Source: Cryomorphaceae bacterium | GTDB lineage: Bacteria; Bacteroidota; Bacteroidia; Flavobacteriales_D; Parvicellaceae | Direction: 5' to 3' | Assembly: GCA_905182525.1 (NCBI GenBank) | Contig: CAJJBV010000003.1 | Location: forward strand, 310,001-374,000 | Length of the DNA: 64,000 bases | Part shown: piece by piece, positions 1 through 10,285 of the stretch | How positions within the stretch are numbered: the first letter of the stretch is position 1 | How the letters are laid out: each line of letters starts with the position of its first letter | Notes under the pieces: generated by a model | Told to the model about the DNA's origin: nothing | Database searches by the model: none | What the model saw: the letters and a program-made list of their open reading frames with translations, nothing else | Made by a program: the position numbers and the translations under genes

Positions 1-1050
1 TACAGTAACATCAACTTGATCTGTTGCAGTACAACCGTTTGCATCTGTTCCAGTCACGGTGTAAGTTGCAGTTGCAGTTGGGGTGAAAGCAGTTCCATCA
101 GTAATACCATTATCCCAAGCATAAGTTATTGCTCCAGAACCTGAAAGTGTTACAGTCCCTCCATCACAAACAGCTTGATCAGCTCCAGCTGATACTGTTG
201 GTAATGAGTTAACAGTAACGACAATTTGATCTGTTGCAGTACAATTATTAGCATCTGTTCCGGTAACGGTGTAAGTTCCACTTGCCGTTGGAGTAAAAGC
301 AGAACCGTCAGTTACACCATTGTCCCAAGCATAAGTTATTGCTCCAGAACCTGAAAGTGTTACAGTCCCTCCATCACAAACAGTAACATCAGCTCCAGCT
401 GATACTGTTGGTAAAGTATTTACAGTAACATCAACTTGATCAGTTCCAATACAACCATTTCCATCTGTTCCAGTAACTGTGTAAGTTGCTGTTGCAGTTG
501 GGGTGAAAGCAGTTCCGTCAGTAACTGCATTATCCCAAGCATAAGTAGATGCTCCAGAACCTGAAAGTGTTACAGCACCACCATCACAAACAGTAACATC
601 AGCTCCAGCTGATACTGTTGGTAAAGTATTTATAGTAATATCAACATTGTCTGTTCCTATACAACCATTTGCATCTGTTCCAGTAACTGTGTAAGTAGTA
701 GTTGCAGTTGGGGTGAAAGCAGAACCGTCAGTAACACCATTGTCCCAAGCATAAGTTGTTGCTCCAGAACCTGAAAGCGTTACAGCACCACCATCACAAA
801 CAGCTTGATCAGCTCCAGCTGATACTGTTGGTAATGAGTTAACAGTAACGACAATTTGATCTGTATTAGAACAACCATTTCCATCTGTTCCAGTAACTGT
901 GTAAGTAGCAGTTGCAGTTGGGGTGAAAGAAGTTCCGTTTGTAACACTATTATCCCAAACATAAGTTGTTGCTCCTGATCCTGAAAGTGTTACAGAAGAT
1001 CCTGCACATACAGTTTGATCAGATCCAGCATCAACTGCAGCAGAACCTAT
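1..1050 (-). repeat. Five tandem 210-bp repeats encoding 70-residue Ig-like domains
   Basis: The repeat boundaries recur exactly every 210 bases (near 211, 421, 631 and 841), so each unit is 70 codons and keeps the reading frame. Copies differ at scattered positions: a GTAATGAGTT linker alternates with GTAAAGTATT, and Q-A, V-T or Q-T follows the conserved AD. They are therefore older and more diverged than the 1692-bp units upstream. The array continues off the left edge. Confidence 0.85.
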
Positions 1051-1248
1051 AATAGTCACATCAAAAGTTCCTGTTGAACTACAAGAAGAAATAGACGTTA
1101 AGTAAGAAACTGTGTACGTTCCAGGCGTTGACCCAGACAAATCAATAACACCAGTACTAGCATTAATTACTAAACCAGACGTTGAACTAAACGTTCCTCC
1201 ACTTGTTCCACTAATCGTTGGCGTAGGATCGCTATCTGCACTACAAAA
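1..1248 (-). CDS. Giant repeat surface protein, C-terminal Ig-like repeat part (gene continues past the left edge)
   Basis: The minus strand is open through this stretch with no start codon, because it is the downstream part of the gene that begins at 10171. It encodes the end of an Ig-like domain (FCSADSDPTPTISGT) and then about five 70-residue Ig/PKD-like repeats. Each repeat has the pattern PTVSAGADQ, VCDGG, TLSGSGA, YAWDNG, FTPTATATYTVTGTD, NGC. Such repeats are common in large T9SS-exported adhesins and gliding-associated proteins of Bacteroidota. No C-terminal sorting domain is visible, since the gene runs out of the window. This frame (codon starts divisible by 3) matches 2641-8865 but not 1250-2584, so a one-base shift sits near 1247. 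The role as an adhesin or surface protein is inference. Confidence 0.75.
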
Positions 1249-1249
1249 G

Positions 1250-2584
1250 CTAGAAGCACGAGTAACTAAATGTTCCATCTTCAGGTGAGTAACAGTAATA
1301 TTTTGATGGTAATGAGCAAATTTGATGGCGTCTTTCAAACACCCTTACATGTCCTGCGTTACTACCTGGACCACCATCATTATGGGTAGCGCCAACAGCA
1401 ACTCTATCTCCAGATCCATTGATCGCAACTGAGGCCCCAAAATAATCAGAAGCAGCCTCTCCATCTAAATCCCAGCCCAACTGCGACCAGTCAGACGAAT
1501 ATCCATAAACTCTTACATGACCAGCATCAACACCTGTTGCATCGTCTCTGTCTGCTCCAATCACTACCTTATCTCCTACTGTATTCATTGATACGCTTAT
1601 ACCAAAACGGTCTTGACCGCCTTCACCAGTTAACGTAGATCCCATCTGTGACCATGCAGTACCACTATAACTGTACATCATAACTCTACCTGTCTCACTA
1701 GCGTGGTGATAATTTCCTACTACTACCTTATCTCCAGCTCCATTCATATCTACTTTATGACCAAAATAGTTGCCATCAGGCGCATCTATATCTGCTCCCA
1801 TCTGTACCCAAGCACTATTAACATACTCAAACACTCTTGCATGTCCTCTATCATTTTCGTTATTTGGACCATTGGCAAAACGAGAACCTATAATTACTCG
1901 GTTTCCTAAATCATTCATCGCAACAGCTTCACAATAATCACTAGCTCGTTCCCCAAAAATATCACTACCCAACTGTACCCAATCATTGGTCTGATACTCA
2001 AATATCCTCGTTGCTCCAGCATTACTACCAACAGTATTATCATCCTCTCTTATTGCAACAACTACTCTGTCTCCAGCTTCATTCATATCTACACTATAGC
2101 CTAACTTGTCATTCACCGCATCTCCATTTATATCACTACCCAACTGCGTCCATACTCCATTACTATAACTATATATCCTCGCATGTCCAGCTCTAGAAAT
2201 AGGCGTAGTATAACTAAACGTACCATTTAAATTATCTACTACACTACCAGCATCATTTTGATGAGCCCCAACAACTATTCTATCTCCAGCTCCATTTATA
2301 GAAACAGAATATCCAAAGCGATCATCTCCACCTTCTCCATTGATACTATCACCCAACTGTGACCATGCTGTACCATTCCATGAATACACCCTCACCTGAC
2401 CAGCATTGGTTCCACTAGCATCATTGAGTTGTGCACCAACTACCATCACATCTCCTGCCTTATTTAACGCAACCGAAGTCCCAAATCGATCATCATTAGT
2501 ATATCCATCTAAATCAACTCCCATCTGAGCAAAATTTAATGGCGGGCTATAACTTACATCGTAACTCCCCGCAAGCAGATCCAT
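1250..2584 (-). CDS. Giant repeat surface protein, fifth propeller unit (frameshifted segment)
   Basis: This segment carries the seven FG-GAP-like blades of the last 1692-bp unit. It starts within the preceding Ig-like domain (GSYDVSYSPP) and ends in a diverged, frame-disturbed copy of the linker (VFERRHQICSLPSK instead of VFESPSICPLPLA). It is out of frame with both flanking segments. The apparent ATG at 2584 is created by an inserted base and is not a true start. I take it as part of one gene running from 10171 past position 1, broken by indels at about 1247 and 2575-2650. Those edges look like uncorrected read errors, but decay of this copy cannot be excluded. Confidence 0.7.
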   Translation of the reverse strand: MDLLAGSYDVSYSPPLNFAQMGVDLDGYTNDDRFGTSVALNKAGDVMVVGAQLNDASGTNAGQVRVYSWNGTAWSQLGDSINGEGGDDRFGYSVSINGAGDRIVVGAHQNDAGSVVDNLNGTFSYTTPISRAGHARIYSYSNGVWTQLGSDINGDAVNDKLGYSVDMNEAGDRVVVAIREDDNTVGSNAGATRIFEYQTNDWVQLGSDIFGERASDYCEAVAMNDLGNRVIIGSRFANGPNNENDRGHARVFEYVNSAWVQMGADIDAPDGNYFGHKVDMNGAGDKVVVGNYHHASETGRVMMYSYSGTAWSQMGSTLTGEGGQDRFGISVSMNTVGDKVVIGADRDDATGVDAGHVRVYGYSSDWSQLGWDLDGEAASDYFGASVAINGSGDRVAVGATHNDGGPGSNAGHVRVFERRHQICSLPSKYYCYSPEDGTFSYSCF

Positions 2585-2640
2585 GTTAAATCTAATCAGC
2601 TCCAGTTGCTGCGTCCAATTGCCAATGCCAGTACTAGGAT

Positions 2641-5600
2641 CTAAATGTTCCTCCCGTCTACTACACCCGTAATAGTTGCCACTGGATTACTCTCATTATT
2701 GCAAAACGTTGTAGATCCTCCATAGTTAAAATCAGCTGTAGTTGCCGATACCTTTATCTGCTTAGTTAAACTTCCAACACAGGCATTGGCTGTACTACCA
2801 GCCGTAGTATAAGTAACCCCATATGTCCCAGGCGTTGACCCAGACAAATCAATAACCCCAGTACTAGCATTAATTACTAAACCAGACGTTGAACTAAACG
2901 TTCCTCCACTTGTTCCACTAATCGTTGGCGTAGGATCGCTATCTGCACTACAAAAACCTAACGTACCATAACTAAACGTTGGATCTTCTTCATTAGATAT
3001 TGTAATCGCTAACGGCAACGGACATATTGATGGCGACTCAAACACCCTTACATGTCCTGCGTTACTACCTGGACCACCATCATTATGGGTAGCGCCAACA
3101 GCAACTCTATCTCCAGATCCATTGATCGCAACTGAGGCCCCAAAATAATCAGAAGCAGCCTCTCCATCTAAATCCCAGCCCAACTGCGACCAGTCAGACG
3201 AATATCCATAAACTCTTACATGACCAGCATCAACACCTGTTGCATCGTCTCTGTCTGCTCCAATCACTACCTTATCTCCTACTGTATTCATTGATACGCT
3301 TATACCAAAACGGTCTTGACCGCCTTCACCAGTTAACGTAGATCCCATCTGTGACCATGCAGTACCACTATAACTGTACATCATAACTCTACCTGTCTCA
3401 CTAGCGTGGTGATAATTTCCTACTACTACCTTATCTCCAGCTCCATTCATATCTACTTTATGACCAAAATAGTTGCCATCAGGCGCATCTATATCTGCTC
3501 CCATCTGTACCCAAGCACTATTAACATACTCAAACACTCTTGCATGTCCTCTATCATTTTCGTTATTTGGACCATTGGCAAAACGAGAACCTATAATTAC
3601 TCGGTTTCCTAAATCATTCATCGCAACAGCTTCACAATAATCACTAGCTCGTTCCCCAAAAATATCACTACCCAACTGTACCCAATCATTGGTCTGATAC
3701 TCAAATATCCTCGTTGCTCCAGCATTACTACCAACAGTATTATCATCCTCTCTTATTGCAACAACTACTCTGTCTCCAGCTTCATTCATATCTACACTAT
3801 AGCCTAACTTGTCATTCACCGCATCTCCATTTATATCACTACCCAACTGCGTCCATACTCCATTACTATAACTATATATCCTCGCATGTCCAGCTCTAGA
3901 AATAGGCGTAGTATAACTAAACGTACCATTTAAATTATCTACTACACTACCAGCATCATTTTGATGAGCCCCAACAACTATTCTATCTCCAGCTCCATTT
4001 ATAGAAACAGAATATCCAAAGCGATCATCTCCACCTTCTCCATTGATACTATCACCCAACTGTGACCATGCTGTACCATTCCATGAATACACCCTCACCT
4101 GACCAGCATTGGTTCCACTAGCATCATTGAGTTGTGCACCAACTACCATCACATCTCCTGCCTTATTTAACGCAACCGAAGTCCCAAATCGATCATCATT
4201 AGTATATCCATCTAAATCAACTCCCATCTGAGCAAAATTTAATGGCGGGCTATAACTTACATCGTAACTCCCCGCAACAGATCCATTTAAATTAATAGCT
4301 CCAGTTACTGCATCCAAAGCCAATCCAGTACTAGAACTAAACTCACCATCTACTACACCCGTAATAGTTGCCACTGGATTACTCTCATTATTGCAAAACG
4401 TTGTAGATCCTCCATAGTTAAAATCAGCTGTAGTTGCCGATACCTTTATCTGCTTAGTTAAACTTCCAACACAGGCATTGGCTGTACTACCAGCCGTAGT
4501 ATAAGTAACCCCATATGTCCCAGGCGTTGACCCAGACAAATCAATAACCCCAGTACTAGCATTAATTACTAAACCAGACGTTGAACTAAACGTTCCTCCA
4601 CTTGTTCCACTAATCGTTGGCGTAGGATCGCTATCTGCACTACAAAAACCTAACGTACCATAACTAAACGTTGGATCTTCTTCATTAGATATTGTAATCG
4701 CTAACGGCAACGGACATATTGATGGCGACTCAAACACCCTTACATGTCCTGCGTTACTACCTGGACCACCATCATTATGGGTAGCGCCAACAGCAACTCT
4801 ATCTCCAGATCCATTGATCGCAACTGAGGCCCCAAAATAATCAGAAGCAGCCTCTCCATCTAAATCCCAGCCCAACTGCGACCAGTCAGACGAATATCCA
4901 TAAACTCTTACATGACCAGCATCAACACCTGTTGCATCGTCTCTGTCTGCTCCAATCACTACCTTATCTCCTACTGTATTCATTGATACGCTTATACCAA
5001 AACGGTCTTGACCGCCTTCACCAGTTAACGTAGATCCCATCTGTGACCATGCAGTACCACTATAACTGTACATCATAACTCTACCTGTCTCACTAGCGTG
5101 GTGATAATTTCCTACTACTACCTTATCTCCAGCTCCATTCATATCTACTTTATGACCAAAATAGTTGCCATCAGGCGCATCTATATCTGCTCCCATCTGT
5201 ACCCAAGCACTATTAACATACTCAAACACTCTTGCATGTCCTCTATCATTTTCGTTATTTGGACCATTGGCAAAACGAGAACCTATAATTACTCGGTTTC
5301 CTAAATCATTCATCGCAACAGCTTCACAATAATCACTAGCTCGTTCCCCAAAAATATCACTACCCAACTGTACCCAATCATTGGTCTGATACTCAAATAT
5401 CCTCGTTGCTCCAGCATTACTACCAACAGTATTATCATCCTCTCTTATTGCAACAACTACTCTGTCTCCAGCTTCATTCATATCTACACTATAGCCTAAC
5501 TTGTCATTCACCGCATCTCCATTTATATCACTACCCAACTGCGTCCATACTCCATTACTATAACTATATATCCTCGCATGTCCAGCTCTAGAAATAGGCG

Positions 5601-8600
5601 TAGTATAACTAAACGTACCATTTAAATTATCTACTACACTACCAGCATCATTTTGATGAGCCCCAACAACTATTCTATCTCCAGCTCCATTTATAGAAAC
5701 AGAATATCCAAAGCGATCATCTCCACCTTCTCCATTGATACTATCACCCAACTGTGACCATGCTGTACCATTCCATGAATACACCCTCACCTGACCAGCA
5801 TTGGTTCCACTAGCATCATTGAGTTGTGCACCAACTACCATCACATCTCCTGCCTTATTTAACGCAACCGAAGTCCCAAATCGATCATCATTAGTATATC
5901 CATCTAAATCAACTCCCATCTGAGCAAAATTTAATGGCGGGCTATAACTTACATCGTAACTCCCCGCAACAGATCCATTTAAATTAATAGCTCCAGTTAC
6001 TGCATCCAAAGCCAATCCAGTACTAGAACTAAACTCACCATCTACTACACCCGTAATAGTTGCCACTGGATTACTCTCATTATTGCAAAACGTTGTAGAT
6101 CCTCCATAGTTAAAATCAGCTGTAGTTGCCGATACCTTTATCTGCTTAGTTAAACTTCCAACACAGGCATTGGCTGTACTACCAGCCGTAGTATAAGTAA
6201 CCCCATATGTCCCAGGCGTTGACCCAGACAAATCAATAACCCCAGTACTAGCATTAATTACTAAACCAGACGTTGAACTAAACGTTCCTCCACTTGTTCC
6301 ACTAATCGTTGGCGTAGGATCGCTATCTGCACTACAAAAACCTAACGTACCATAACTAAACGTTGGATCTTCTTCATTAGATATTGTAATCGCTAACGGC
6401 AACGGACATATTGATGGCGACTCAAACACCCTTACATGTCCTGCGTTACTACCTGGACCACCATCATTATGGGTAGCGCCAACAGCAACTCTATCTCCAG
6501 ATCCATTGATCGCAACTGAGGCCCCAAAATAATCAGAAGCAGCCTCTCCATCTAAATCCCAGCCCAACTGCGACCAGTCAGACGAATATCCATAAACTCT
6601 TACATGACCAGCATCAACACCTGTTGCATCGTCTCTGTCTGCTCCAATCACTACCTTATCTCCTACTGTATTCATTGATACGCTTATACCAAAACGGTCT
6701 TGACCGCCTTCACCAGTTAACGTAGATCCCATCTGTGACCATGCAGTACCACTATAACTGTACATCATAACTCTACCTGTCTCACTAGCGTGGTGATAAT
6801 TTCCTACTACTACCTTATCTCCAGCTCCATTCATATCTACTTTATGACCAAAATAGTTGCCATCAGGAGCATCTATATCTGCTCCCATCTGTACCCAAGC
6901 ACTATTAACATACTCAAACACTCTTGCATGTCCTCTATCATTTTGATTCTGTGGACCATTGGCAAAACGAGAACCTATAATTACTCGGTTTCCTAAATCA
7001 TTCATCGCAACAGCTTCACAATAATCACTAGCTCGTTCCCCAAAAATATCACTACCCAACTGTACCCAATCATTGGTCTGATACTCAAATATCCTCGTTG
7101 CTCCAGCATTACTACCAACAGTATTATCATCCTCTCTTATTGCAACAACTACTCTGTCTCCAGCTTCATTCATATCTACACTATAGCCTAACTTGTCATT
7201 CACCGCATCTCCATTTATATCACTACCCAACTGCGTCCATACTCCATTACTATAACTATATATCCTCGCATGTCCAGCTCTAGAAATAGGCGTAGTATAA
7301 CTAAACGTACCATTTAAATTATCTACTACACTACCAGCATCATTTTGATGAGCCCCAACAACTATTCTATCTCCAGCTCCATTTATAGAAACAGAATATC
7401 CAAAGCGATCATCTCCACCTTCTCCATTGATACTATCACCCAACTGTGACCATGCTGTACCATTCCATGAATACACCCTCACCTGACCAGCATTGGTTCC
7501 ACTAGCATCATTGAGTTGTGCACCAACTACCATCACATCTCCTGCCTTATTTAACGCAACCGAAGTCCCAAATCGATCATCATTAGTATATCCATCTAAA
7601 TCAACTCCCATCTGAGCAAAATTTAATGGCGGGCTATAACTTACATCGTAACTCCCCGCAACAGATCCATTTAAATTAATAGCTCCAGTTACTGCATCCA
7701 AAGCCAATCCAGTACTAGAACTAAACTCACCATCTACTACACCCGTAATAGTTGCCACTGGATTACTCTCATTATTGCAAAACGTTGTAGATCCTCCATA
7801 GTTAAAATCAGCTGTAGTTGCCGATACCTTTATCTGCTTAGTTAAACTTCCAACACAGGCATTGGCTGTACTACCAGCCGTAGTATAAGTAACCCCATAT
7901 GTCCCAGGCGTTGACCCAGACAAATCAATAACCCCAGTACTAGCATTAATTACTAAACCAGACGTTGAACTAAACGTTCCTCCACTTGTTCCACTAATCG
8001 TTGGCGTAGGATCGCTATCTGCACTACAAAAACCTAACGTACCATAACTAAACGTTGGATCTTCTTCATTAGATATTGTAATCGCTAACGGCAACGGACA
8101 TATTGATGGCGACTCAAACACCCTTACATGTCCTGCGTTACTACCTGGACCACCATCATTATGGGTAGCGCCAACAGCAACTCTATCTCCAGATCCATTG
8201 ATCGCAACTGAGGCCCCAAAATAATCAGAAGCAGCCTCTCCATCTAAATCCCAGCCCAACTGCGACCAGTCAGACGAATATCCATAAACTCTTACATGAC
8301 CAGCATCAACACCTGTTGCATCGTCTCTGTCTGCTCCAATCACTACCTTATCTCCTACTGTATTCATTGATACGCTTATACCAAAACGGTCTTGACCGCC
8401 TTCACCAGTTAACGTAGATCCCATCTGTGACCATGCAGTACCACTATAACTGTACATCATAACTCTACCTGTCTCACTAGCGTGGTGATAATTTCCTACT
8501 ACTACCTTATCTCCAGCTCCATTCATATCTACTTTATGACCAAAATAGTTGCCATCAGGAGCATCTATATCTGCTCCCATCTGTACCCAAGCACTATTAA

Positions 8601-8865
8601 CATACTCAAACACTCTTGCATGTCCTCTATCATTTTGATTTTGTGGACCATTGGCAAAACGAGAACCTATAATTACTCGGTTTCCTAAATCATTCATCGC
8701 AACAGCTTCACAATAATCACTAGCTCGTTCCCCAAAAATATCACTACCCAACTGTACCCAATCATTGGTCTGATACTCAAATATCCTCGTTGCTCCAGCA
8801 TTACTACCAACAGTATTATCATCCTCTCTTATTGCAACAACTACTCTGTCTCCAGCTTCATTCAT
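2641..8865 (-). CDS. Giant repeat surface protein, units 1-4 (central open segment)
   Basis: This open segment of about 2070 residues contains the rest of unit 1 and all of units 2-4. In each unit the seven blades begin with Q(M/L)G followed by a D/N-rich turn and a VALN, VSIN or VDMN strand, then GD(R/K)VVVGA. The pattern is that of FG-GAP/integrin-alpha-type propellers. Seven blades would close one complete beta-propeller. Two Ig-like domains follow as spacers. Its first ATG (8865) is internal: one extra A at about 8872-8876 breaks the frame shared with 8873-10171. It ends at an artificial stop at 2641 in a disturbed region. The likely role is an extracellular, repeat-extended adhesin or ligand-binding fibre (inference). 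Confidence 0.8.
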   Translation of the reverse strand: MNEAGDRVVVAIREDDNTVGSNAGATRIFEYQTNDWVQLGSDIFGERASDYCEAVAMNDLGNRVIIGSRFANGPQNQNDRGHARVFEYVNSAWVQMGADIDAPDGNYFGHKVDMNGAGDKVVVGNYHHASETGRVMMYSYSGTAWSQMGSTLTGEGGQDRFGISVSMNTVGDKVVIGADRDDATGVDAGHVRVYGYSSDWSQLGWDLDGEAASDYFGASVAINGSGDRVAVGATHNDGGPGSNAGHVRVFESPSICPLPLAITISNEEDPTFSYGTLGFCSADSDPTPTISGTSGGTFSSTSGLVINASTGVIDLSGSTPGTYGVTYTTAGSTANACVGSLTKQIKVSATTADFNYGGSTTFCNNESNPVATITGVVDGEFSSSTGLALDAVTGAINLNGSVAGSYDVSYSPPLNFAQMGVDLDGYTNDDRFGTSVALNKAGDVMVVGAQLNDASGTNAGQVRVYSWNGTAWSQLGDSINGEGGDDRFGYSVSINGAGDRIVVGAHQNDAGSVVDNLNGTFSYTTPISRAGHARIYSYSNGVWTQLGSDINGDAVNDKLGYSVDMNEAGDRVVVAIREDDNTVGSNAGATRIFEYQTNDWVQLGSDIFGERASDYCEAVAMNDLGNRVIIGSRFANGPQNQNDRGHARVFEYVNSAWVQMGADIDAPDGNYFGHKVDMNGAGDKVVVGNYHHASETGRVMMYSYSGTAWSQMGSTLTGEGGQDRFGISVSMNTVGDKVVIGADRDDATGVDAGHVRVYGYSSDWSQLGWDLDGEAASDYFGASVAINGSGDRVAVGATHNDGGPGSNAGHVRVFESPSICPLPLAITISNEEDPTFSYGTLGFCSADSDPTPTISGTSGGTFSSTSGLVINASTGVIDLSGSTPGTYGVTYTTAGSTANACVGSLTKQIKVSATTADFNYGGSTTFCNNESNPVATITGVVDGEFSSSTGLALDAVTGAINLNGSVAGSYDVSYSPPLNFAQMGVDLDGYTNDDRFGTSVALNKAGDVMVVGAQLNDASGTNAGQVRVYSWNGTAWSQLGDSINGEGGDDRFGYSVSINGAGDRIVVGAHQNDAGSVVDNLNGTFSYTTPISRAGHARIYSYSNGVWTQLGSDINGDAVNDKLGYSVDMNEAGDRVVVAIREDDNTVGSNAGATRIFEYQTNDWVQLGSDIFGERASDYCEAVAMNDLGNRVIIGSRFANGPNNENDRGHARVFEYVNSAWVQMGADIDAPDGNYFGHKVDMNGAGDKVVVGNYHHASETGRVMMYSYSGTAWSQMGSTLTGEGGQDRFGISVSMNTVGDKVVIGADRDDATGVDAGHVRVYGYSSDWSQLGWDLDGEAASDYFGASVAINGSGDRVAVGATHNDGGPGSNAGHVRVFESPSICPLPLAITISNEEDPTFSYGTLGFCSADSDPTPTISGTSGGTFSSTSGLVINASTGVIDLSGSTPGTYGVTYTTAGSTANACVGSLTKQIKVSATTADFNYGGSTTFCNNESNPVATITGVVDGEFSSSTGLALDAVTGAINLNGSVAGSYDVSYSPPLNFAQMGVDLDGYTNDDRFGTSVALNKAGDVMVVGAQLNDASGTNAGQVRVYSWNGTAWSQLGDSINGEGGDDRFGYSVSINGAGDRIVVGAHQNDAGSVVDNLNGTFSYTTPISRAGHARIYSYSNGVWTQLGSDINGDAVNDKLGYSVDMNEAGDRVVVAIREDDNTVGSNAGATRIFEYQTNDWVQLGSDIFGERASDYCEAVAMNDLGNRVIIGSRFANGPNNENDRGHARVFEYVNSAWVQMGADIDAPDGNYFGHKVDMNGAGDKVVVGNYHHASETGRVMMYSYSGTAWSQMGSTLTGEGGQDRFGISVSMNTVGDKVVIGADRDDATGVDAGHVRVYGYSSDWSQLGWDLDGEAASDYFGASVAINGSGDRVAVGATHNDGGPGSNAGHVRVFESPSICPLPLAITISNEEDPTFSYGTLGFCSADSDPTPTISGTSGGTFSSTSGLVINASTGVIDLSGSTPGTYGVTYTTAGSTANACVGSLTKQIKVSATTADFNYGGSTTFCNNESNPVATITGVVDGRNI

Positions 8866-8872
8866 ATCTACA

Positions 8873-10171
8873 CTAATAGCCTAACTTGTCATTCACCGCA
8901 TCTCCATTTATATCACTACCCAACTGCGTCCATACTCCATTACTATAACTATATATCCTCGCATGTCCAGCATTGGAACCACCAGCATCATTTTGATGAG
9001 CCCCAACAACTATTCTATCTCCAGCTCCATTTATAGACACAGAATATCCAAAGCGATCATCTCCACCTTCTCCATTGATACTACCACCCAACTGTGACCA
9101 TGCTGTACCATTCCATGAATACACCCTCACCTGACCAGCATTGCTTCCACTAGCATCATTGAGTTGTGCACCAACTACCATCACATCTCCTGCCTTATTT
9201 AACGCAACCGAAGTCCCAAATCGATCATCATTAGTATATCCATCTAAATCAACTCCCATCTGAGCAAAATTTAATGGCGGGCTATAACTTACATCGTAAC
9301 TCCCCGCAACAGATCCATTTAAATTAATAGCTCCAGTTACTGCATCCAAAGCCAATCCAGTACTAGAACTAAACTCACCATCTACTACACCCGTAATAGT
9401 TGCCACTGGATTACTCTCATTATTACAAAACGTTGTAGATCCTCCATAGTTAAAATCAGTGGTGCAAATTTGTGTTTGATTTCTCTGGTTATAGTTATTT
9501 AATACTTCTGCATTTGTTAAAACTCTGTCATAAATTCTAACAAACTTCATCTCTCCAATAAAATATTCTCCATTGGTAGATAATTTATATCCAATGGATA
9601 GACCCCCGTCACCTACATTTAAAGCACCAGCATTTGCAAAAGTTCCATTATAGGATAATGAACCATTTCTATACATTTTAAGAACATTAGAACTAGTATT
9701 TGCAACAATTACCCAATGCTCCCATTGATTAGAATTATAAGAAAGTTGACTGTGTCTATCATTACTTTGCCCATTAAAGCCACCGTTACCATTTGAAAAT
9801 AATATCATACAAGCTCTTCTACTGTTTTGCATAGTTAAAGTATTCTGTTCAACAACAACTTGTGTCCCTGATGCAGAAGTGTTTTTAAAGTAAGCTTCCA
9901 GTGTGTAAGTGTCATCTCCAGCATTTAGAACCGCTGGAAAATTTACTTTATCATTACCATCAAAGACAAAAACCTTACTTGTTGGATTAAAAGTAGCTCC
10001 AGTAATAGTTCCATGATGTCCATTGCCACTTATATCTGACCAAGTGGTTCCTGAACCGTTGTAGGAAGATAATTTGTCCGCATGAACAAAAAAAGCTGGA
10101 TTACTTGTTCCTTGACCAAAAGAGAAAAAAGAAGTGAGAATAAAAATGAATGAGAAGTAATTTTTTTTCAT
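8873..10171 (-). CDS. Giant repeat surface protein, N-terminal part with signal peptide and LamG-like domain
   Basis: The true start of the giant gene is the ATG at 10171. Residues 1-19 form a signal peptide (MKKNYFSFIFILTSFFSFGQ). Residues about 25-232 resemble a LamG/concanavalin A-like lectin domain (DISGNGHHG, FDGNDKVNFP, TLEAYFKN, WEHWVIV, GEMKFVRIYDRVLTNAEV), a fold that often binds carbohydrate. An Ig-like domain follows from about 236, and the first blades of the propeller from about 300. The segment ends at LGY, where the other copies continue LGYSVDMN, because of one extra A. The second blade has GGSNAGHARIY here, while units 2-5 carry a 15-residue insertion. Export through T9SS is inferred from the architecture; the C-terminus lies outside the window. 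Confidence 0.85.
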   Translation of the reverse strand: MKKNYFSFIFILTSFFSFGQGTSNPAFFVHADKLSSYNGSGTTWSDISGNGHHGTITGATFNPTSKVFVFDGNDKVNFPAVLNAGDDTYTLEAYFKNTSASGTQVVVEQNTLTMQNSRRACMILFSNGNGGFNGQSNDRHSQLSYNSNQWEHWVIVANTSSNVLKMYRNGSLSYNGTFANAGALNVGDGGLSIGYKLSTNGEYFIGEMKFVRIYDRVLTNAEVLNNYNQRNQTQICTTDFNYGGSTTFCNNESNPVATITGVVDGEFSSSTGLALDAVTGAINLNGSVAGSYDVSYSPPLNFAQMGVDLDGYTNDDRFGTSVALNKAGDVMVVGAQLNDASGSNAGQVRVYSWNGTAWSQLGGSINGEGGDDRFGYSVSINGAGDRIVVGAHQNDAGGSNAGHARIYSYSNGVWTQLGSDINGDAVNDKLGY

Positions 10172-10285
10172 GAAAGTAATTATTTGATACTTATTTAATA
10201 CGTTAAATGTATTTTTTAAAAAAGTAAAAATAAAGTTTAAAAATTTCAGAAAAAAAAATTACAGCGATGTAAACAAAAAAAGTTG

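Larger units (their letters stand above)
1030..9458 (-). repeat. Array of five 1692-bp tandem units (seven-bladed propeller plus two Ig-like domains each)
   Basis: Identical sequence anchors recur at 8482, 6790, 5098, 3406 and 1703. The spacing is 1692 bases three times and 1703 once, the last stretched by a disturbed region at 2570-2650. 1692 bases is 564 codons, so units stay in frame. Each unit encodes an Ig-like domain (FNYGGSTTFCNNES), seven FG-GAP-like blades and a second Ig-like domain (FCSADSDPTPTISG). The first unit is 45 bases shorter in the second blade. Marker differences (TTGATTTTG or TTGATTCTG against TCGTTATTT, and GGAGC against GGCGC) group units 1-2 against units 3-5. That is what stepwise amplification would produce. 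Confidence 0.9.

Noticed and set aside
1703-8688. Five copies of a plus-strand 68-codon frame and four copies of a 61-codon frame inside the repeat array
   Set aside because: They are antisense shadows of the propeller coding sequence, repeated only because the units are repeated.
1030-9458. The regular repeats might be a CRISPR array or non-coding satellite DNA
   Set aside because: The period is 1692 bases, a multiple of three, and the whole unit translates into well-formed domains. There are no short repeats with unique spacers.
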